Shown here: in pieces, positions 53,165 to 62,195 of the stretch
Position numbering within the stretch: the first letter of the stretch is position 1
How the letters are laid out: every line of letters starts with the position of its first letter
Source of the DNA: 66-474 sp035281745
GTDB taxonomy: Bacteria; Pseudomonadota; Gammaproteobacteria; Xanthomonadales; Rhodanobacteraceae
Length of the DNA: 64,000 nt
Assembly (NCBI GenBank): GCA_035281745.1
Contig: DATEDI010000012.1
Span: 1 to 64,000, forward strand
Reading direction: 5' to 3'
Translations under genes and position numbers: made by a program
Notes under the pieces: generated by a model
Database searches by the model: none
Told to the model about the DNA's origin: nothing
What the model saw: the letters and a program-made list of their open reading frames with translations, nothing else

Positions 53165-54193
53165 TCAAAGGTATTCGCGGATCAGTATCTCCGCGATCTG
53201 CACCGCATTCAACGCCGCACCCTTGCGGATGTTGTCGGACACGATCCACAGATCCAGCCCGTTCGGGTGCGAGATGTCTTCGCGGATGCGACCGACGAAC
53301 ACCGGATCCTTGCCCGAGGCGTGACCCACCGGCGTCGGATAGCCGCCGGGCTTGCGTTCGTCGACCACCACCACGCCGGGCGCGGCTTCCAGCAGTGCGC
53401 GCGCGGCGGCCGCATCGACCTTGTCGCGGGTCTCGATGTGCACCGCCTCGGAATGGCCGTAGAACACCGGCACCCGCACGCAGGTGGGATTCACCTGGAT
53501 CGCGTCGTCCTCGAGAATCTTGCGGGTTTCCCACACCATCTTCATTTCTTCCCTGGTGTAGCCGTTGTCGAGGAAGACGTCGATGTGCGGGATCACGTTG
53601 AACGCGATCTGGGCCGGGAACTTCTCGGCTTCAACGTCGTGGAAGTTCAAAAGGTCGGCGGTCTGTCGGGCCAATTCCTCCATGCCCGAACGCCCGGCGC
53701 CGGACACTGACTGGTACGTCGCCACGTTGATGCGTTCGATGCCCGCCGCACGATGGATCGGCGCCAGCGCCACCAGCATCTGCATGGTCGAGCAGTTGGG
53801 GTTGGCGATGATGTTGCGGGCGGTGTATTCGGCTATCGCATGCGGATTGACTTCACTGATCACCAGCGGCACGTCATCCACGTAGCGGTATTCCGAAGTG
53901 TTGTCGATCACCACCGCGCCTGCCGCGGCTGCGCGCGGCGCGTGTTCGCGGCTCACCGCCCCGCCCGCCGAGAAGAACGCGATGTCGATGCCGTCGAAGT
54001 CGTACTTCGCGAGATCGCGCACCATTACCTGCTTGCCGGCGAATTTGAGCGTGCTGCCAGCGGAACGCTCGCTGGCCAGCGGCACGAACTCGCCGATCGG
54101 GAACTCCCGCGCTTCGAGGATGGACAACAAAGTCTCGCCTACCACACCAGTGGCGCCGATCATGGCGACGTTGTAATCGATCTTGCCTTTCAT
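53165..54193 (-). CDS. asd: Aspartate-semialdehyde dehydrogenase
   Basis: A 342-residue NADPH-dependent enzyme of the aspartate pathway (lysine, methionine, threonine and diaminopimelate). The N-terminal Rossmann motif is GATGVVGE, the catalytic cysteine C134 (NPNCST), the active-site histidine in FYGHSEAVH, and RSGMEEL in the middle. Length and order match the usp-1-type asd. The gene precedes the small coiled-coil protein and fimV, and the neighbourhood asd-fimV-truA is conserved in Pseudomonas. Confidence 0.96.
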   Translation of the reverse strand: MKGKIDYNVAMIGATGVVGETLLSILEAREFPIGEFVPLASERSAGSTLKFAGKQVMVRDLAKYDFDGIDIAFFSAGGAVSREHAPRAAAAGAVVIDNTSEYRYVDDVPLVISEVNPHAIAEYTARNIIANPNCSTMQMLVALAPIHRAAGIERINVATYQSVSGAGRSGMEELARQTADLLNFHDVEAEKFPAQIAFNVIPHIDVFLDNGYTREEMKMVWETRKILEDDAIQVNPTCVRVPVFYGHSEAVHIETRDKVDAAAARALLEAAPGVVVVDERKPGGYPTPVGHASGKDPVFVGRIREDISHPNGLDLWIVSDNIRKGAALNAVQIAEILIREYL

Positions 54194-54197
54194 GGAT

Positions 54198-54587
54198 TCA
54201 ATGGATGAGCGCGGGAAGAATTTCGTCGGCGATCCAGTAGTTGGTCAGCGCCAGGGCGAGCAGCGTTCCGAACCCCCACAACAGCCAACGCCTCTGCCGC
54301 CAGCGCGCACGATAGGCCGACGACTGCACCGGAATTTCGACCAGATACGCCGCGCAATAGCAAATATTCGCGAAGACCGCCAACACCAGCACCGCAAGCA
54401 GACTCTCGAGGGTGATGCCGGCATGGATCCGCGCCCAATCGATCGCCGCCCACACCAGGACCACCAAGGCAAGCGCCGCGTTGTAAACGATTCGCCGCGG
54501 TTCCCAGAAACGGATGGCATCGCTCAGCACATCGTGCAGGGAAGACTGCGCGGAATCGGAGGGCAAATCGTGCGATGGCGTTTTCAT
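54198..54587 (-). CDS. Conserved hypothetical membrane protein
   Basis: A 129-residue protein with three predicted hydrophobic helices (LALVVLVWAAIDW, LLAVLVLAVFANICYCAAYLVEI, WLLWGFGTLLALALTNYW) after a polar N-terminus. It resembles small uncharacterised proteins of Xanthomonadales. It is 4 nt before asd in the same direction, so it is probably translated with it. Function is unknown. Confidence 0.65.
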   Translation of the reverse strand: MKTPSHDLPSDSAQSSLHDVLSDAIRFWEPRRIVYNAALALVVLVWAAIDWARIHAGITLESLLAVLVLAVFANICYCAAYLVEIPVQSSAYRARWRQRRWLLWGFGTLLALALTNYWIADEILPALIH

Positions 54588-54624
54588 GTTCGTCTCCGGG
54601 AACGCAAATCCGATTATCGCTCTT

Positions 54625-55734
54625 TCATCGTTGCGGGATGCGGGGGAATACCTCGCCGACGTCGCCGCATTGCGCCCGGTGTCTGAGCGCCTGATCCATC
54701 AGCACCAGCGCGACCATCGCTTCGGCGATCGGCGTGGCGCGAATGCCCACACACGGATCGTGGCGACCCCTGGTGCGAACCTCCGCTTCCTCGCCGGCGG
54801 TATTCACGCTGCGACCCGGCACCAGGATGCTGGAAGTCGGTTTCAGTGCAATCGACGCCCCGACATCCTGTCCCGACGAAATCCCGCCCAGTATGCCGCC
54901 AGCGTGATTGGACGTAAAGCCGTCCAAACTTATTTCGTCGCGGTGCTCGCTGCCCTTTTGGGCGACGCTGGCGAAGCCCGCCCCGATCTCGACGCCCTTC
55001 ACCGCATTGATCGACATCAGCGCCGACGCGAGTTCCGCATCCAGTTTTCCGTACACGGGTTCGCCCCAACCGGGCGGCACGCCAGTCGCGACCACGTTCA
55101 CCCGCGCGCCGCAGGAATCGCCGGCCTTGCGCAGGGCGTTGATGCGCCGCTCCAGTTCGGGCACTTGCCCGGCGACCGGCCAGAAGAACGGATTGCCTTC
55201 CACTACGTTGAAATCGACGACGGCATCTCCCGGCATGGCAGGCACGATGTCGTCCATTTGCGCGAGCCAGCCGTGCACCTCGATGCCGAATTTTTCCGCG
55301 AGCCATTTCTTCGCGATCACGGCCGCCGCCACCCGCATGGTGGTTTCGCGCGCCGAGGCGCGTCCGCCACCGCGCGGATCGCGGATACCGTATTTCTGCC
55401 AATAGGTGTAGTCGGCGTGGCCGGGCCGGAAAATCTGCGCAATCTCCGCGTAATCCTTCGAACGCGCGTCGCTGTTTCGGATCAACAGGGCGATGGGCGT
55501 GCCGGTAGTTTTGCCTTCGTAGACGCCCGACAGGATTTCCACCTTGTCGGATTCGTGCCGCTGCGAGGTGTAGCGCGATTTGCCGGTGGCGCGGCGCGCA
55601 AGGTCGCGCGCGAAATCTTCGGGCGCAATCGCGATGCCGGGCGGGCAACCGTCGACGACGCAACCGATCGCTGGCCCGTGCGACTCGCCAAAGGTGGTGA
55701 CGCTCAAGAGTTTGCCGAAGGTGTTGGAGGACAC
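54625..55734 (-). CDS. aroC: Chorismate synthase
   Basis: A 369-residue FMN-dependent enzyme that produces chorismate. All signature blocks are present: GESHGPAIGCVVDGCP, RPGHADYTYWQKYGIRDPRGGGRASARET with catalytic His, and SNHAGGILGGISSGQ near the C-terminus, and TTGTPI in the middle. GTG 55734 gives VSSNTFGKLLSVTTFGESHG, the accepted start; a longer in-frame extension is not conserved. A GNAT gene follows prmB upstream, in the common prmB-aroC neighbourhood. Confidence 0.96.
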   Translation of the reverse strand: MSSNTFGKLLSVTTFGESHGPAIGCVVDGCPPGIAIAPEDFARDLARRATGKSRYTSQRHESDKVEILSGVYEGKTTGTPIALLIRNSDARSKDYAEIAQIFRPGHADYTYWQKYGIRDPRGGGRASARETTMRVAAAVIAKKWLAEKFGIEVHGWLAQMDDIVPAMPGDAVVDFNVVEGNPFFWPVAGQVPELERRINALRKAGDSCGARVNVVATGVPPGWGEPVYGKLDAELASALMSINAVKGVEIGAGFASVAQKGSEHRDEISLDGFTSNHAGGILGGISSGQDVGASIALKPTSSILVPGRSVNTAGEEAEVRTRGRHDPCVGIRATPIAEAMVALVLMDQALRHRAQCGDVGEVFPRIPQR

Positions 55735-55768
55735 GCGCGCAAATCCATTGGGAACCGTCCCGGCAAGC

Positions 55769-56293
55769 TTAGCGGTCGCCGGGCTCGTCCGGTGCGGCCA
55801 GCCACTCGCTCGCCGCCAGTTCGAACACCACGTCGCCCGCCTGCGCATCGCGGCGGCGCAACCCCAATCCTTCCAGCAGCCGCATGCACATGAAATTGCG
55901 CGGATCGACCCGCGCGATCACGCGCTTCTTGCGCAGGCCGCCGAACACGAAATCCAGCATGACTTCCATCGCTTCGCGTGCGTAGCCGCAGCGCTGGTGC
56001 TCGGGCGCGAGGCTGATTCCCAGCTCCATCGCCCCGTCGTCCATGAAGTGCAGCCCGAGATCGCCGATCAGTTCGCCCGAATCGCGCAGCCGGATCGCGC
56101 GCTGCCACCAGGTGCCGGGCGTGTCGGGCGCGACGCCTTGCTGCGCATCAATGAACTTCGCGGCGTCGGCAACGGAAGCGGGCTTCCAGCCCTGGTGACG
56201 ATTCACCGCGGGATCGCTGCGGTACGCGAACAGCGCTTCGGCATCTTCATCGCGAAGCGCATCCAACCGCAGGCGCGCGGTGACGACTTCCAC
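55769..56293 (-). CDS. RimJ/RimL-type GNAT acetyltransferase
   Basis: A 174-residue acetyltransferase of the RimL-like group: TARLRLDALRDEDAEALFAYR at the start, LGISLAPEHQRCGYAREAM (acetyl-CoA loop Q-R-x-G-x-A) and a C-terminal NFMCMRLLEGLGL. It starts with GTG, 2 nt after the prmB stop, so it is in the prmB-aroC operon. It may N-acetylate ribosomal proteins or amino acids; the target is unknown. Confidence 0.87.
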   Translation of the reverse strand: MEVVTARLRLDALRDEDAEALFAYRSDPAVNRHQGWKPASVADAAKFIDAQQGVAPDTPGTWWQRAIRLRDSGELIGDLGLHFMDDGAMELGISLAPEHQRCGYAREAMEVMLDFVFGGLRKKRVIARVDPRNFMCMRLLEGLGLRRRDAQAGDVVFELAASEWLAAPDEPGDR

Positions 56294-56295
56294 GA

Positions 56296-57213
56296 TCAGC
56301 GCGTGTCCGCGGCGGCACGGATAACCGCCGCATGTTCATCGAGATCGTGTCGCTCCAGCGCAAACACACCCATCGGTCCGACCTTGAACTCGATCCACAC
56401 GAAGGGCACGTCGGGCAGCAGCGCACTCAAGGCGTGCTCGCTTTCGCCGACTTCGACGATCAGCAAGCCCTGGTCGGCCAGGTGCCGGGGCGCGTCGCGC
56501 AGGATGCGCAGCGCGATATCGAGCCCGTCCGCACCGGCGGTCAGCCCCAGTTTCGGTTCGTGCGCGTATTCGCCCGGCAGCGCGGCGTATTCGTCGTCGG
56601 TGACGTATGGCGGATTGGAAACGATCAGGTCGTAGCGCTCGCCCGACAAGCCGGAAAACAGGTCGGACCGGACCGCGCGCACCTGCTTGCCAAGCTGGTG
56701 CTGCGCGATGTTCTCGCGCGCCAGCGCCAGCGCGTCATCACTGAGATCGGCGATGTCCACGCGCCAGTGCGAATTGTGCGCCGCCATCGCGATGCCGATG
56801 CAGCCCGAACCGGTGCAAAGATCCAGCGCGCGTTCGACGTCGCGGCCGTCCAGCCACGGCGAAAATCCGTCCTCGATCAGTTCCGCGATCGGCGAGCGCG
56901 GCACCAGCGCACGTGCATCGGATTTGAACGGCATGCCCGCGAACCAGGCCTCGCCGACCAGGTACGCGACCGGCTCGCGGGTCTCGATGCGGCGATCGAT
57001 CAGCGACAGCACGCGATTTTTTTCGATGGCGGTCACGCGCGCCCCAGCATAAGCCGGGGGCAGGTCGGGCGGGAGATGCAGGCACGACAACACCAGATGC
57101 GTCGCCTCGTCGATGGCATTGTCGTGGCTGTGTCCGAACGTCAACCCGGCCGCATTGAAGCGACTGGCGGCGTAGCGGATCAGATCCACAATGGTCTGCA
57201 GTTCGTTCGTCAT
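56296..57213 (-). CDS. prmB: Ribosomal protein L3 N5-glutamine methyltransferase
   Basis: A 305-residue methyltransferase. It has the SAM motif DLCTGSGCIGIA and NPPYV (SNPPYVTDDEY). The N-terminal helical domain (LQTIVDLIRYAASRFN) and the segment PVAYLVGEAWFAGM separate it from PrmC at 7 kb. PrmB methylates Q150 of L3. prmB-aroC adjacency agrees with E. coli. The start codon is ATG at 57213. Confidence 0.95.
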   Translation of the reverse strand: MTNELQTIVDLIRYAASRFNAAGLTFGHSHDNAIDEATHLVLSCLHLPPDLPPAYAGARVTAIEKNRVLSLIDRRIETREPVAYLVGEAWFAGMPFKSDARALVPRSPIAELIEDGFSPWLDGRDVERALDLCTGSGCIGIAMAAHNSHWRVDIADLSDDALALARENIAQHQLGKQVRAVRSDLFSGLSGERYDLIVSNPPYVTDDEYAALPGEYAHEPKLGLTAGADGLDIALRILRDAPRHLADQGLLIVEVGESEHALSALLPDVPFVWIEFKVGPMGVFALERHDLDEHAAVIRAAADTR

Positions 57214-57268
57214 GGCGGCGCGCGCAAAGCGGGCAGTATAGATGTGGCTCTGCGGCTAAACTTGCCCG

Positions 57269-58102
57269 ATGCGTTTCTCGATTGTCCTTCAATATCTCGC
57301 GCCGCAGAAAACCCTCAGCCGCGTCGTGCGCGCCGCCGCCCGCTGGACCTGGCGGCCATGGAAGAACTTCCTGATCGGTCGCGTGGTGCGCGCCTACCGG
57401 GTGGACATGCGCGAAGCCGCGCAACCCGATCCGTATGCGTTCCTGAGCTTCAATGACTTTTTCACCCGCGGACTGCGCGTGGGCGCGCGACGCGCCGAAG
57501 GCGACGCCGACACCATCGTCAGCCCCGCGGACGGACGCATCAGCCAGATCGGGCGCGTCGACGCCGGCCGCATCATGCAGGCCAAGGGTCGCAATTACAC
57601 CGTCGCGGGTTTGCTGGCTGATCCGGAGGCCGCCGCGCGGTACCACGACGGCGCGTTCGCCACGGTCTATCTTTCGCCCAGCGACTACCACCGCGTGCAC
57701 ATGCCGCTGGACGGCGAACTCGTCGAAAGCGTGCACGTGCCAGGGCGCCTGTTCAGCGTTGCGCCCCATCCGGTCGCCGACATCCCGAACCTGTTCGCGC
57801 GCAACGAGCGGCTGGTCTGCCATTTCGAAAGCCCGCGCGGGCCGTTCGTGGTGGCCATGGTGGGCGCGATCCTGGTTTCCGGGATCACCACCGTCTGGGG
57901 CGGTCCGGTGGTGCCGCCGTATGCGCGCGACATCGTGCGCCGCGACTGGCGCGGCTGGGGCGTGCGGCTGACGCGCGGCGCGGAAATGGCGCGGTTCGAG
58001 ATGGGCTCCACCGTAATCGTGCTGACGCCCTCGGGTCGACTCGACCCGGCGCTCCAACCCGAGTCGACGGTGCGGGTGGGTCAGCGGTTGGGGGATTTGT
58101 AG
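57269..58102 (+). CDS. psd: Phosphatidylserine decarboxylase proenzyme
   Basis: A 277-residue membrane-associated enzyme that makes phosphatidylethanolamine. The autocleavage site is in FEMGSTVIVL (GST, with Met for the usual Leu), creating the pyruvoyl group. SPADGRISQIG with catalytic Asp and the histidine motif LSPSDYHRVHMPLDG are both present. It starts with ATG 57269, about 55 nt from the divergent prmB gene. Confidence 0.96.
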   Translation: MRFSIVLQYLAPQKTLSRVVRAAARWTWRPWKNFLIGRVVRAYRVDMREAAQPDPYAFLSFNDFFTRGLRVGARRAEGDADTIVSPADGRISQIGRVDAGRIMQAKGRNYTVAGLLADPEAAARYHDGAFATVYLSPSDYHRVHMPLDGELVESVHVPGRLFSVAPHPVADIPNLFARNERLVCHFESPRGPFVVAMVGAILVSGITTVWGGPVVPPYARDIVRRDWRGWGVRLTRGAEMARFEMGSTVIVLTPSGRLDPALQPESTVRVGQRLGDL

Positions 58103-58155
58103 CCGGACCCCGATCAAGGCACAATCATCGCGTACAGGGGCAACGGCGTAGCCGC

Positions 58156-58623
58156 GTGAGGAATCTGTCTTTGACCTCGCAACACCAGAAACCCGGGGAC
58201 AACTACCTCCGTCGGCTTGTCACACGCGTCACCGCGATGGGGCGCCATGCCCGTCTGCGCCGTCAGCTCGGCGACATCGAGCATCGCAGCCTGGAATTGC
58301 CGCGCTCGTACCGCGAACAATTGGCCGACCTGATCGGCCGCGAGTGCGACAACGTGGCGCAGTGCGCCGATCCGGCGCAATACGGCATCCAGATCGAAGG
58401 CGGCGTGACGCAAAGCGGCCTCGACGTCGGCTATGACCGCGCGCGCTCGGACAATGTGCAGGTGCGCATGCGCGGCCTCGCCTTGTGGATCGCGCTGGTC
58501 TACCACGAGACGCGGGGCGCCAGCGCACCCGACATCGAGGATCTGCATCGCCACGTCCTGCGGATCATGCGCGAACTGAAGGTGTTCTCCTCGCGGCTGG
58601 AATCTGGCGGGACCAGCGCTTGA
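58156..58623 (+). CDS. Conserved hypothetical protein
   Basis: A 155-residue soluble, probably mainly helical protein without signal peptide. Recognisable blocks are RLVTRVTAMGRHARLRRQLGD, LPRSYREQLADLIGRECDNV and IALVYHETRG. It starts with GTG; the start is uncertain because the ribosome-binding site is weak. It lies 53 nt after psd and 55 nt before a PP2C phosphatase gene on the same strand. I do not recognise the family. Confidence 0.7.
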   Translation: MRNLSLTSQHQKPGDNYLRRLVTRVTAMGRHARLRRQLGDIEHRSLELPRSYREQLADLIGRECDNVAQCADPAQYGIQIEGGVTQSGLDVGYDRARSDNVQVRMRGLALWIALVYHETRGASAPDIEDLHRHVLRIMRELKVFSSRLESGGTSA

Positions 58624-58678
58624 CCACGCGCGACCGCCGCGCCGGCGCCGCCGGCCGGTACAGGGATGCATCGAGTTC

Positions 58679-59386
58679 ATGATCGAAGTCGGACACGCCA
58701 GCCACACCGGCCTGCGCCGCGCACTGAACGAGGACACTTACTGGGCCGATGCGGATCTCGGTCTGTTTCTCGTGATCGACGGCATGGGCGGCTACGGGCG
58801 CGGCGAAGTGGCGGCCGCGCTCGCGCGCGACACGCTGGTGGATGCCGGCCACGCCGACCGCGACCTGGAAACAGCCATCCGCGGCACGGGTGGCGAAATC
58901 GCGAAGCTTGCGCGTCGCGCGTCCGGCAACGCCCCCACGGGCGCGGCACTCGCCTTGCTGAAGCTCGAGCGCGACCATTACGCCGCCGCCTGCATCGGCG
59001 ACACCCGGATTTATCTATGGCGCTCCGGTACGTTGCAGCGGCTGTGTCTCCAGGACGCCGGGACGGCACCAAACCCCGACGCGGGGGCCGAAGCCAATCC
59101 GAAGCCCGGCACGCCGCCGCCCAAGCGCAATCGCGCCACGCAGGCGCTCGGCATCACGCCGGCTGCGGAGCTGTGCGCCGCACCCGAACGGGGCCCGCTG
59201 GAACGGGGCGTGCAATTCCTGTTGTGCAGCGACGGCTTGAGCGAGGAACTGGTCGATGCCCGCATCGCCGCGGTGCTGGCGCGCACCGACCTCGCCGCCC
59301 AGGAATGCGTGGATCATCTGCTGCTGGCCGCGCTGGACGCGGGCGGTCGCGACAACACCAGCATCGTGCTGGTACGGATGGGTTGA
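58679..59386 (+). CDS. PP2C-type serine/threonine protein phosphatase
   Basis: A 235-residue PP2C (PPM) phosphatase. Metal-site motifs occur in order: ALNEDTY (RxNEDxx), VIDGMGGYGRG, GDTRIYLWR, CSDGLSEEL and GGRDNTSIVLV. A Pro/Asn-rich loop (residues 122-160) interrupts the core between GDTR and the LGI segment. No partner kinase gene is in the window. It is the same size as prp/Stp-type enzymes. The gene is convergent with dnaQ. Confidence 0.92.
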   Translation: MIEVGHASHTGLRRALNEDTYWADADLGLFLVIDGMGGYGRGEVAAALARDTLVDAGHADRDLETAIRGTGGEIAKLARRASGNAPTGAALALLKLERDHYAAACIGDTRIYLWRSGTLQRLCLQDAGTAPNPDAGAEANPKPGTPPPKRNRATQALGITPAAELCAAPERGPLERGVQFLLCSDGLSEELVDARIAAVLARTDLAAQECVDHLLLAALDAGGRDNTSIVLVRMG

Positions 59387-59402
59387 CGGGTCGAAGCGCG
59401 GC

Positions 59403-60140
59403 TCAGGCCGGTTCGGCCACGGGCTCGACCGCTGCGCGTCGCCACAGGCTGCCGCCGCTGGTCTTGTCCAGCGCATCCAGCCGCGCATCGTGGGAGAGGG
59501 TCTCCTGCGCCGTCGCACGCAGGACGCGCGGGCGCGTCGTCAATGCCATGCCGGCCACGCCTGCAGCCGCTACGGCGGCCGCGGTCGATGCTTCCTCACT
59601 GCCCAGCGCCAGCGCACCCTGTCCGGCAGTCATCGCCACCCAGACGTCGGCGAGCAGGTGCGCGTCCAGCAGCGCCCCGTGCACTTCGCGGTGGCTGTTG
59701 TCCACGCCGAGCCGCTTGCACAACGCGTCCAACGTGTTCTTCTGACCCGGATACTTCTGCCGTGCCAGCGCCAGCGTGTCGATCACCGCGGCGTGATCGG
59801 CCACGCAGCCGAATGCGACGCTCGCGCGCTTCAGCTCATCATCCAGGAACGAGGTATCGAACGCCGCGTTGTGGATCAACAATTCCGCACCGGCGATGAA
59901 GGCCACGAAATCGGCCGCGACCTCGGCGAACTTCGGCTTGTCGCGCAGGAATTCGTCGGTGATGCCGTGCACCGCCACCGCGCCCGCGTCGATCGCGCGC
60001 TCGGGGTTGAGGTAACAGTGGAATTCCCGCCCGCTGGGGCGGCGATCGACCAGCTCCACGCAGCCGATTTCGATCACGCGATGACCGCGCTCGACTTCGA
60101 GCCCGGTCGTTTCGGTATCCAGCACCACCTTGCGCGTCAC
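59403..60140 (-). CDS. dnaQ: DNA polymerase III epsilon subunit (proofreading exonuclease)
   Basis: A 245-residue 3'-5' exonuclease. Exo I DTETTGLE has D8 and E10, Exo II is LIHNAAFDTSFLD, and Exo III HGALLDAHLLADV has the catalytic His and Asp. The tail to 245 is Ala-rich and should contain the alpha-binding segment. It starts with GTG at 60140, overlapping rnhA (GTGA). The rnhA-dnaQ pair is adjacent in many gammaproteobacteria; in E. coli it is divergent, here it is in tandem. Confidence 0.96.
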   Translation of the reverse strand: MTRKVVLDTETTGLEVERGHRVIEIGCVELVDRRPSGREFHCYLNPERAIDAGAVAVHGITDEFLRDKPKFAEVAADFVAFIAGAELLIHNAAFDTSFLDDELKRASVAFGCVADHAAVIDTLALARQKYPGQKNTLDALCKRLGVDNSHREVHGALLDAHLLADVWVAMTAGQGALALGSEEASTAAAVAAAGVAGMALTTRPRVLRATAQETLSHDARLDALDKTSGGSLWRRAAVEPVAEPA

Positions 60141-60589
60141 AGCGGCTCCCTCATGCTTTCGGCTTCGGCGCGGGCGGCCTGGTCCACGCGCTCGTTTTCC
60201 GGGTGGCCCGAGTGCCCGCGCACCCAAGCCCAGCTTACCCGATGGCGCTCACGCGCCGTCGCGAGGCGCAGCCACAAATCCTGGTTCTTGACCGGCTGCT
60301 TGCCCGCGGTACGCCAGCCGTTCGCGCGCCACGTCGCGATCCACTGCTCGATGCCGTGCCGCACGTATTGCGAGTCGGTGGTCAGACGCACCTCGCAATC
60401 GCGCTTCAGGGATTCGAGCGCCATGATTGCCGCCATCAATTCCATCCGGTTGTTGGTGGTCAGGGCCTCACCGCCCGCCAGCAATTTTTCCTTGCCGCGC
60501 CAGCGCAGCAGCGCGGCCCAGCCGCCCGGCCCTGGATTGCCGAGGCAGGCGCCATCGGTGAAAATCTCGACCGCATCACCGTCGCTCAT
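60137..60589 (-). CDS. rnhA: Ribonuclease HI
   Basis: A 150-residue RNase H that removes RNA from RNA-DNA hybrids. The catalytic residues are D12 (IFTDGACLGNPG), Glu in NRMELMAA, Asp in TTDSQYV and Asp in NERVDQAA, with the His in RGHSGHPEN. ATG 60589 overlaps the upstream methyltransferase stop. Length and motif order are standard. Confidence 0.97.
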   Translation of the reverse strand: MSDGDAVEIFTDGACLGNPGPGGWAALLRWRGKEKLLAGGEALTTNNRMELMAAIMALESLKRDCEVRLTTDSQYVRHGIEQWIATWRANGWRTAGKQPVKNQDLWLRLATARERHRVSWAWVRGHSGHPENERVDQAARAEAESMREPL

Positions 60590-61251
60590 GCGCGCTGACG
60601 CACCAGCGACTTGCGATGGGCGCCCGGCAATACCGGTTTGCGTTCGACCACCCGCCGCGCAGGTGCCTTGCGCAAGGGAATCGCAGTCAGCGTGCGCCGC
60701 TGCGCCTCGACGACCCACGCGCCGCCCATCCCGCGCACCAGCCAGTGCGGCACGCCCTCCGCGCCGCGCACCCGCGGCCACGGCGCACCGCAACGCACCG
60801 TCCGCGATACCTTCAGGCCCGCTGCCCGCAAGGCGCGTTCCCAGCGGCCGGGCGGGATGCCGGCGTGCCACAGCGAGCGCGGATGGAGATCCGCGATCAG
60901 CAATACGCCGTGCGGCGCGAGCACGCGGGTGAGTTCGCCGGCGACAACTTCCGGCTCGATGTCGGTGTCCTGCGTGAAGCGCACCAGCACGGCACAGAAC
61001 GATTCATCCCCGAACGGCAGCGCGTCGACCGCCGCATGCAGCGAACCACGCCAGCCCCCGGTGTCCCGACCGGGACGCAATATCGTCCAGCAGCCGACCC
61101 CGGACACCGCAGGCACGGTCATCGGCGTGCCGTCTAGGACCAGAGCGTGGGTGCCCGCCACCCGCCCCAGCCGCGCCGCGCAGACCGCCATCGCGTCGGC
61201 GCCGATCGCTTCGATCGCTGGATCATCCTTGTCGAACGGGCGTTTGGACAT
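60586..61251 (-). CDS. SAM-dependent methyltransferase domain protein, YafS-like
   Basis: A 221-residue protein with a class I methyltransferase fold. The usual first motif (GxGxG) is degenerate (GVGCWTILRPG region) but the later strands are conserved (ADLHPRSLWHAGIP, SFCAVLVRFTQD). The gene lies between gloB and rnhA-dnaQ, as E. coli yafS does; YafS function is unknown. The reading starts at ATG 61251 within a divergent spacer to gloB. Confidence 0.8.
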   Translation of the reverse strand: MSKRPFDKDDPAIEAIGADAMAVCAARLGRVAGTHALVLDGTPMTVPAVSGVGCWTILRPGRDTGGWRGSLHAAVDALPFGDESFCAVLVRFTQDTDIEPEVVAGELTRVLAPHGVLLIADLHPRSLWHAGIPPGRWERALRAAGLKVSRTVRCGAPWPRVRGAEGVPHWLVRGMGGAWVVEAQRRTLTAIPLRKAPARRVVERKPVLPGAHRKSLVRQRA

Positions 61252-61415
61252 CGTAGGTTGCACGCAAAACCTGTGGTGATGCATCACGAGCGGAGTGTGA
61301 CCATTGTGACGGATTCATGAGCGAACGATAAGCGGCGACCCGGACTTAACGCCCAGCTAACGAACACCCCGAAGGGCACTGTTAGGGTGACCCCTTTTTG
61401 GCCAGACCCTGCCGG

Positions 61416-62195
61416 ATGCCTTCCCTGCGCGCCCTGCCAGCCTTGCGCGACAACTACATCTGGATGCTCGCCGAGGCGGCGAGCGGCTGCGCGCTGGTGG
61501 TCGACCCGGGTGAGGCGGGACCGGTGCTGCACGCGCTGGCCGAAGACGGGCGCACTCTCTCGGCCATCCTGCTCACCCATCACCACGGCGACCACATCGG
61601 CGGCACGGCAGAACTGAAAGCGGTGTATCCCGACGCCACCATCTATGCGCCACATGACGATCGCATCCATCTGCCTGCGACCCAGGTGGGCAACGGCGAC
61701 GTGATCCAGATCGCCGCGCCTCCCGCGCGTTTCGATGTGATCGAGGTGCATGGCCATACCCGCAGCCACATCGCCTATCACGGCGAAGGCTTGCTGTTCT
61801 GCGGCGACACCCTTTTCAGCCTCGGCTGCGGCCGGATGTTCGAAGGCACGCCGGAACAGATGCTCGCCTCGCTGGACCGCCTCGCCGAACTGCCGGCCGA
61901 CACGCAGGTCTGCTGTGGCCACGAATACACACTGGCGAATGCCGGTTTCGCGGCGACGGTGGAACCCGACAACGCCGCGTTGAAGTCGCGCACGGAAGAT
62001 GCCCGCGCCCAGCGCGAGCGCGGCGAGCCCACGCTGCCCGCACGCATGGCCGACGAACGTGCCGCGAATCCATTCCTCCGCATTGATGCGATCGCGGACG
62101 ATCGGATTCCATGGCCGCCGGAGGTCGAACCCTCGCCACGACGCGTCGACCGGTTCGCCGCGCTCAGGCTGGCCAAGGACAACTTCCCCGCATGA
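61416..62195 (+). CDS. gloB: Hydroxyacylglutathione hydrolase (glyoxalase II)
   Basis: A 259-residue metallo-beta-lactamase fold enzyme that hydrolyses S-lactoylglutathione. The metal site THHHGDH is at 54-60, followed by VHGHTRSHIAYH and GDTLFSLGCGRMFEG, and the GHEYT block in CCGHEYTLANAGF. This order is standard for GloB. It is divergent from the YafS-like gene and overlaps the mltD-like gene (ATGA at 62192-62195). Confidence 0.96.
   Translation: MPSLRALPALRDNYIWMLAEAASGCALVVDPGEAGPVLHALAEDGRTLSAILLTHHHGDHIGGTAELKAVYPDATIYAPHDDRIHLPATQVGNGDVIQIAAPPARFDVIEVHGHTRSHIAYHGEGLLFCGDTLFSLGCGRMFEGTPEQMLASLDRLAELPADTQVCCGHEYTLANAGFAATVEPDNAALKSRTEDARAQRERGEPTLPARMADERAANPFLRIDAIADDRIPWPPEVEPSPRRVDRFAALRLAKDNFPA

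Noticed and set aside
50105..53710. Open frame of 1201 codons on the plus strand opposite truA, fimV and asd
   Set aside because: Opposite strand genes carry clear family motifs; this frame has none and its composition is that of a codon-position artefact.
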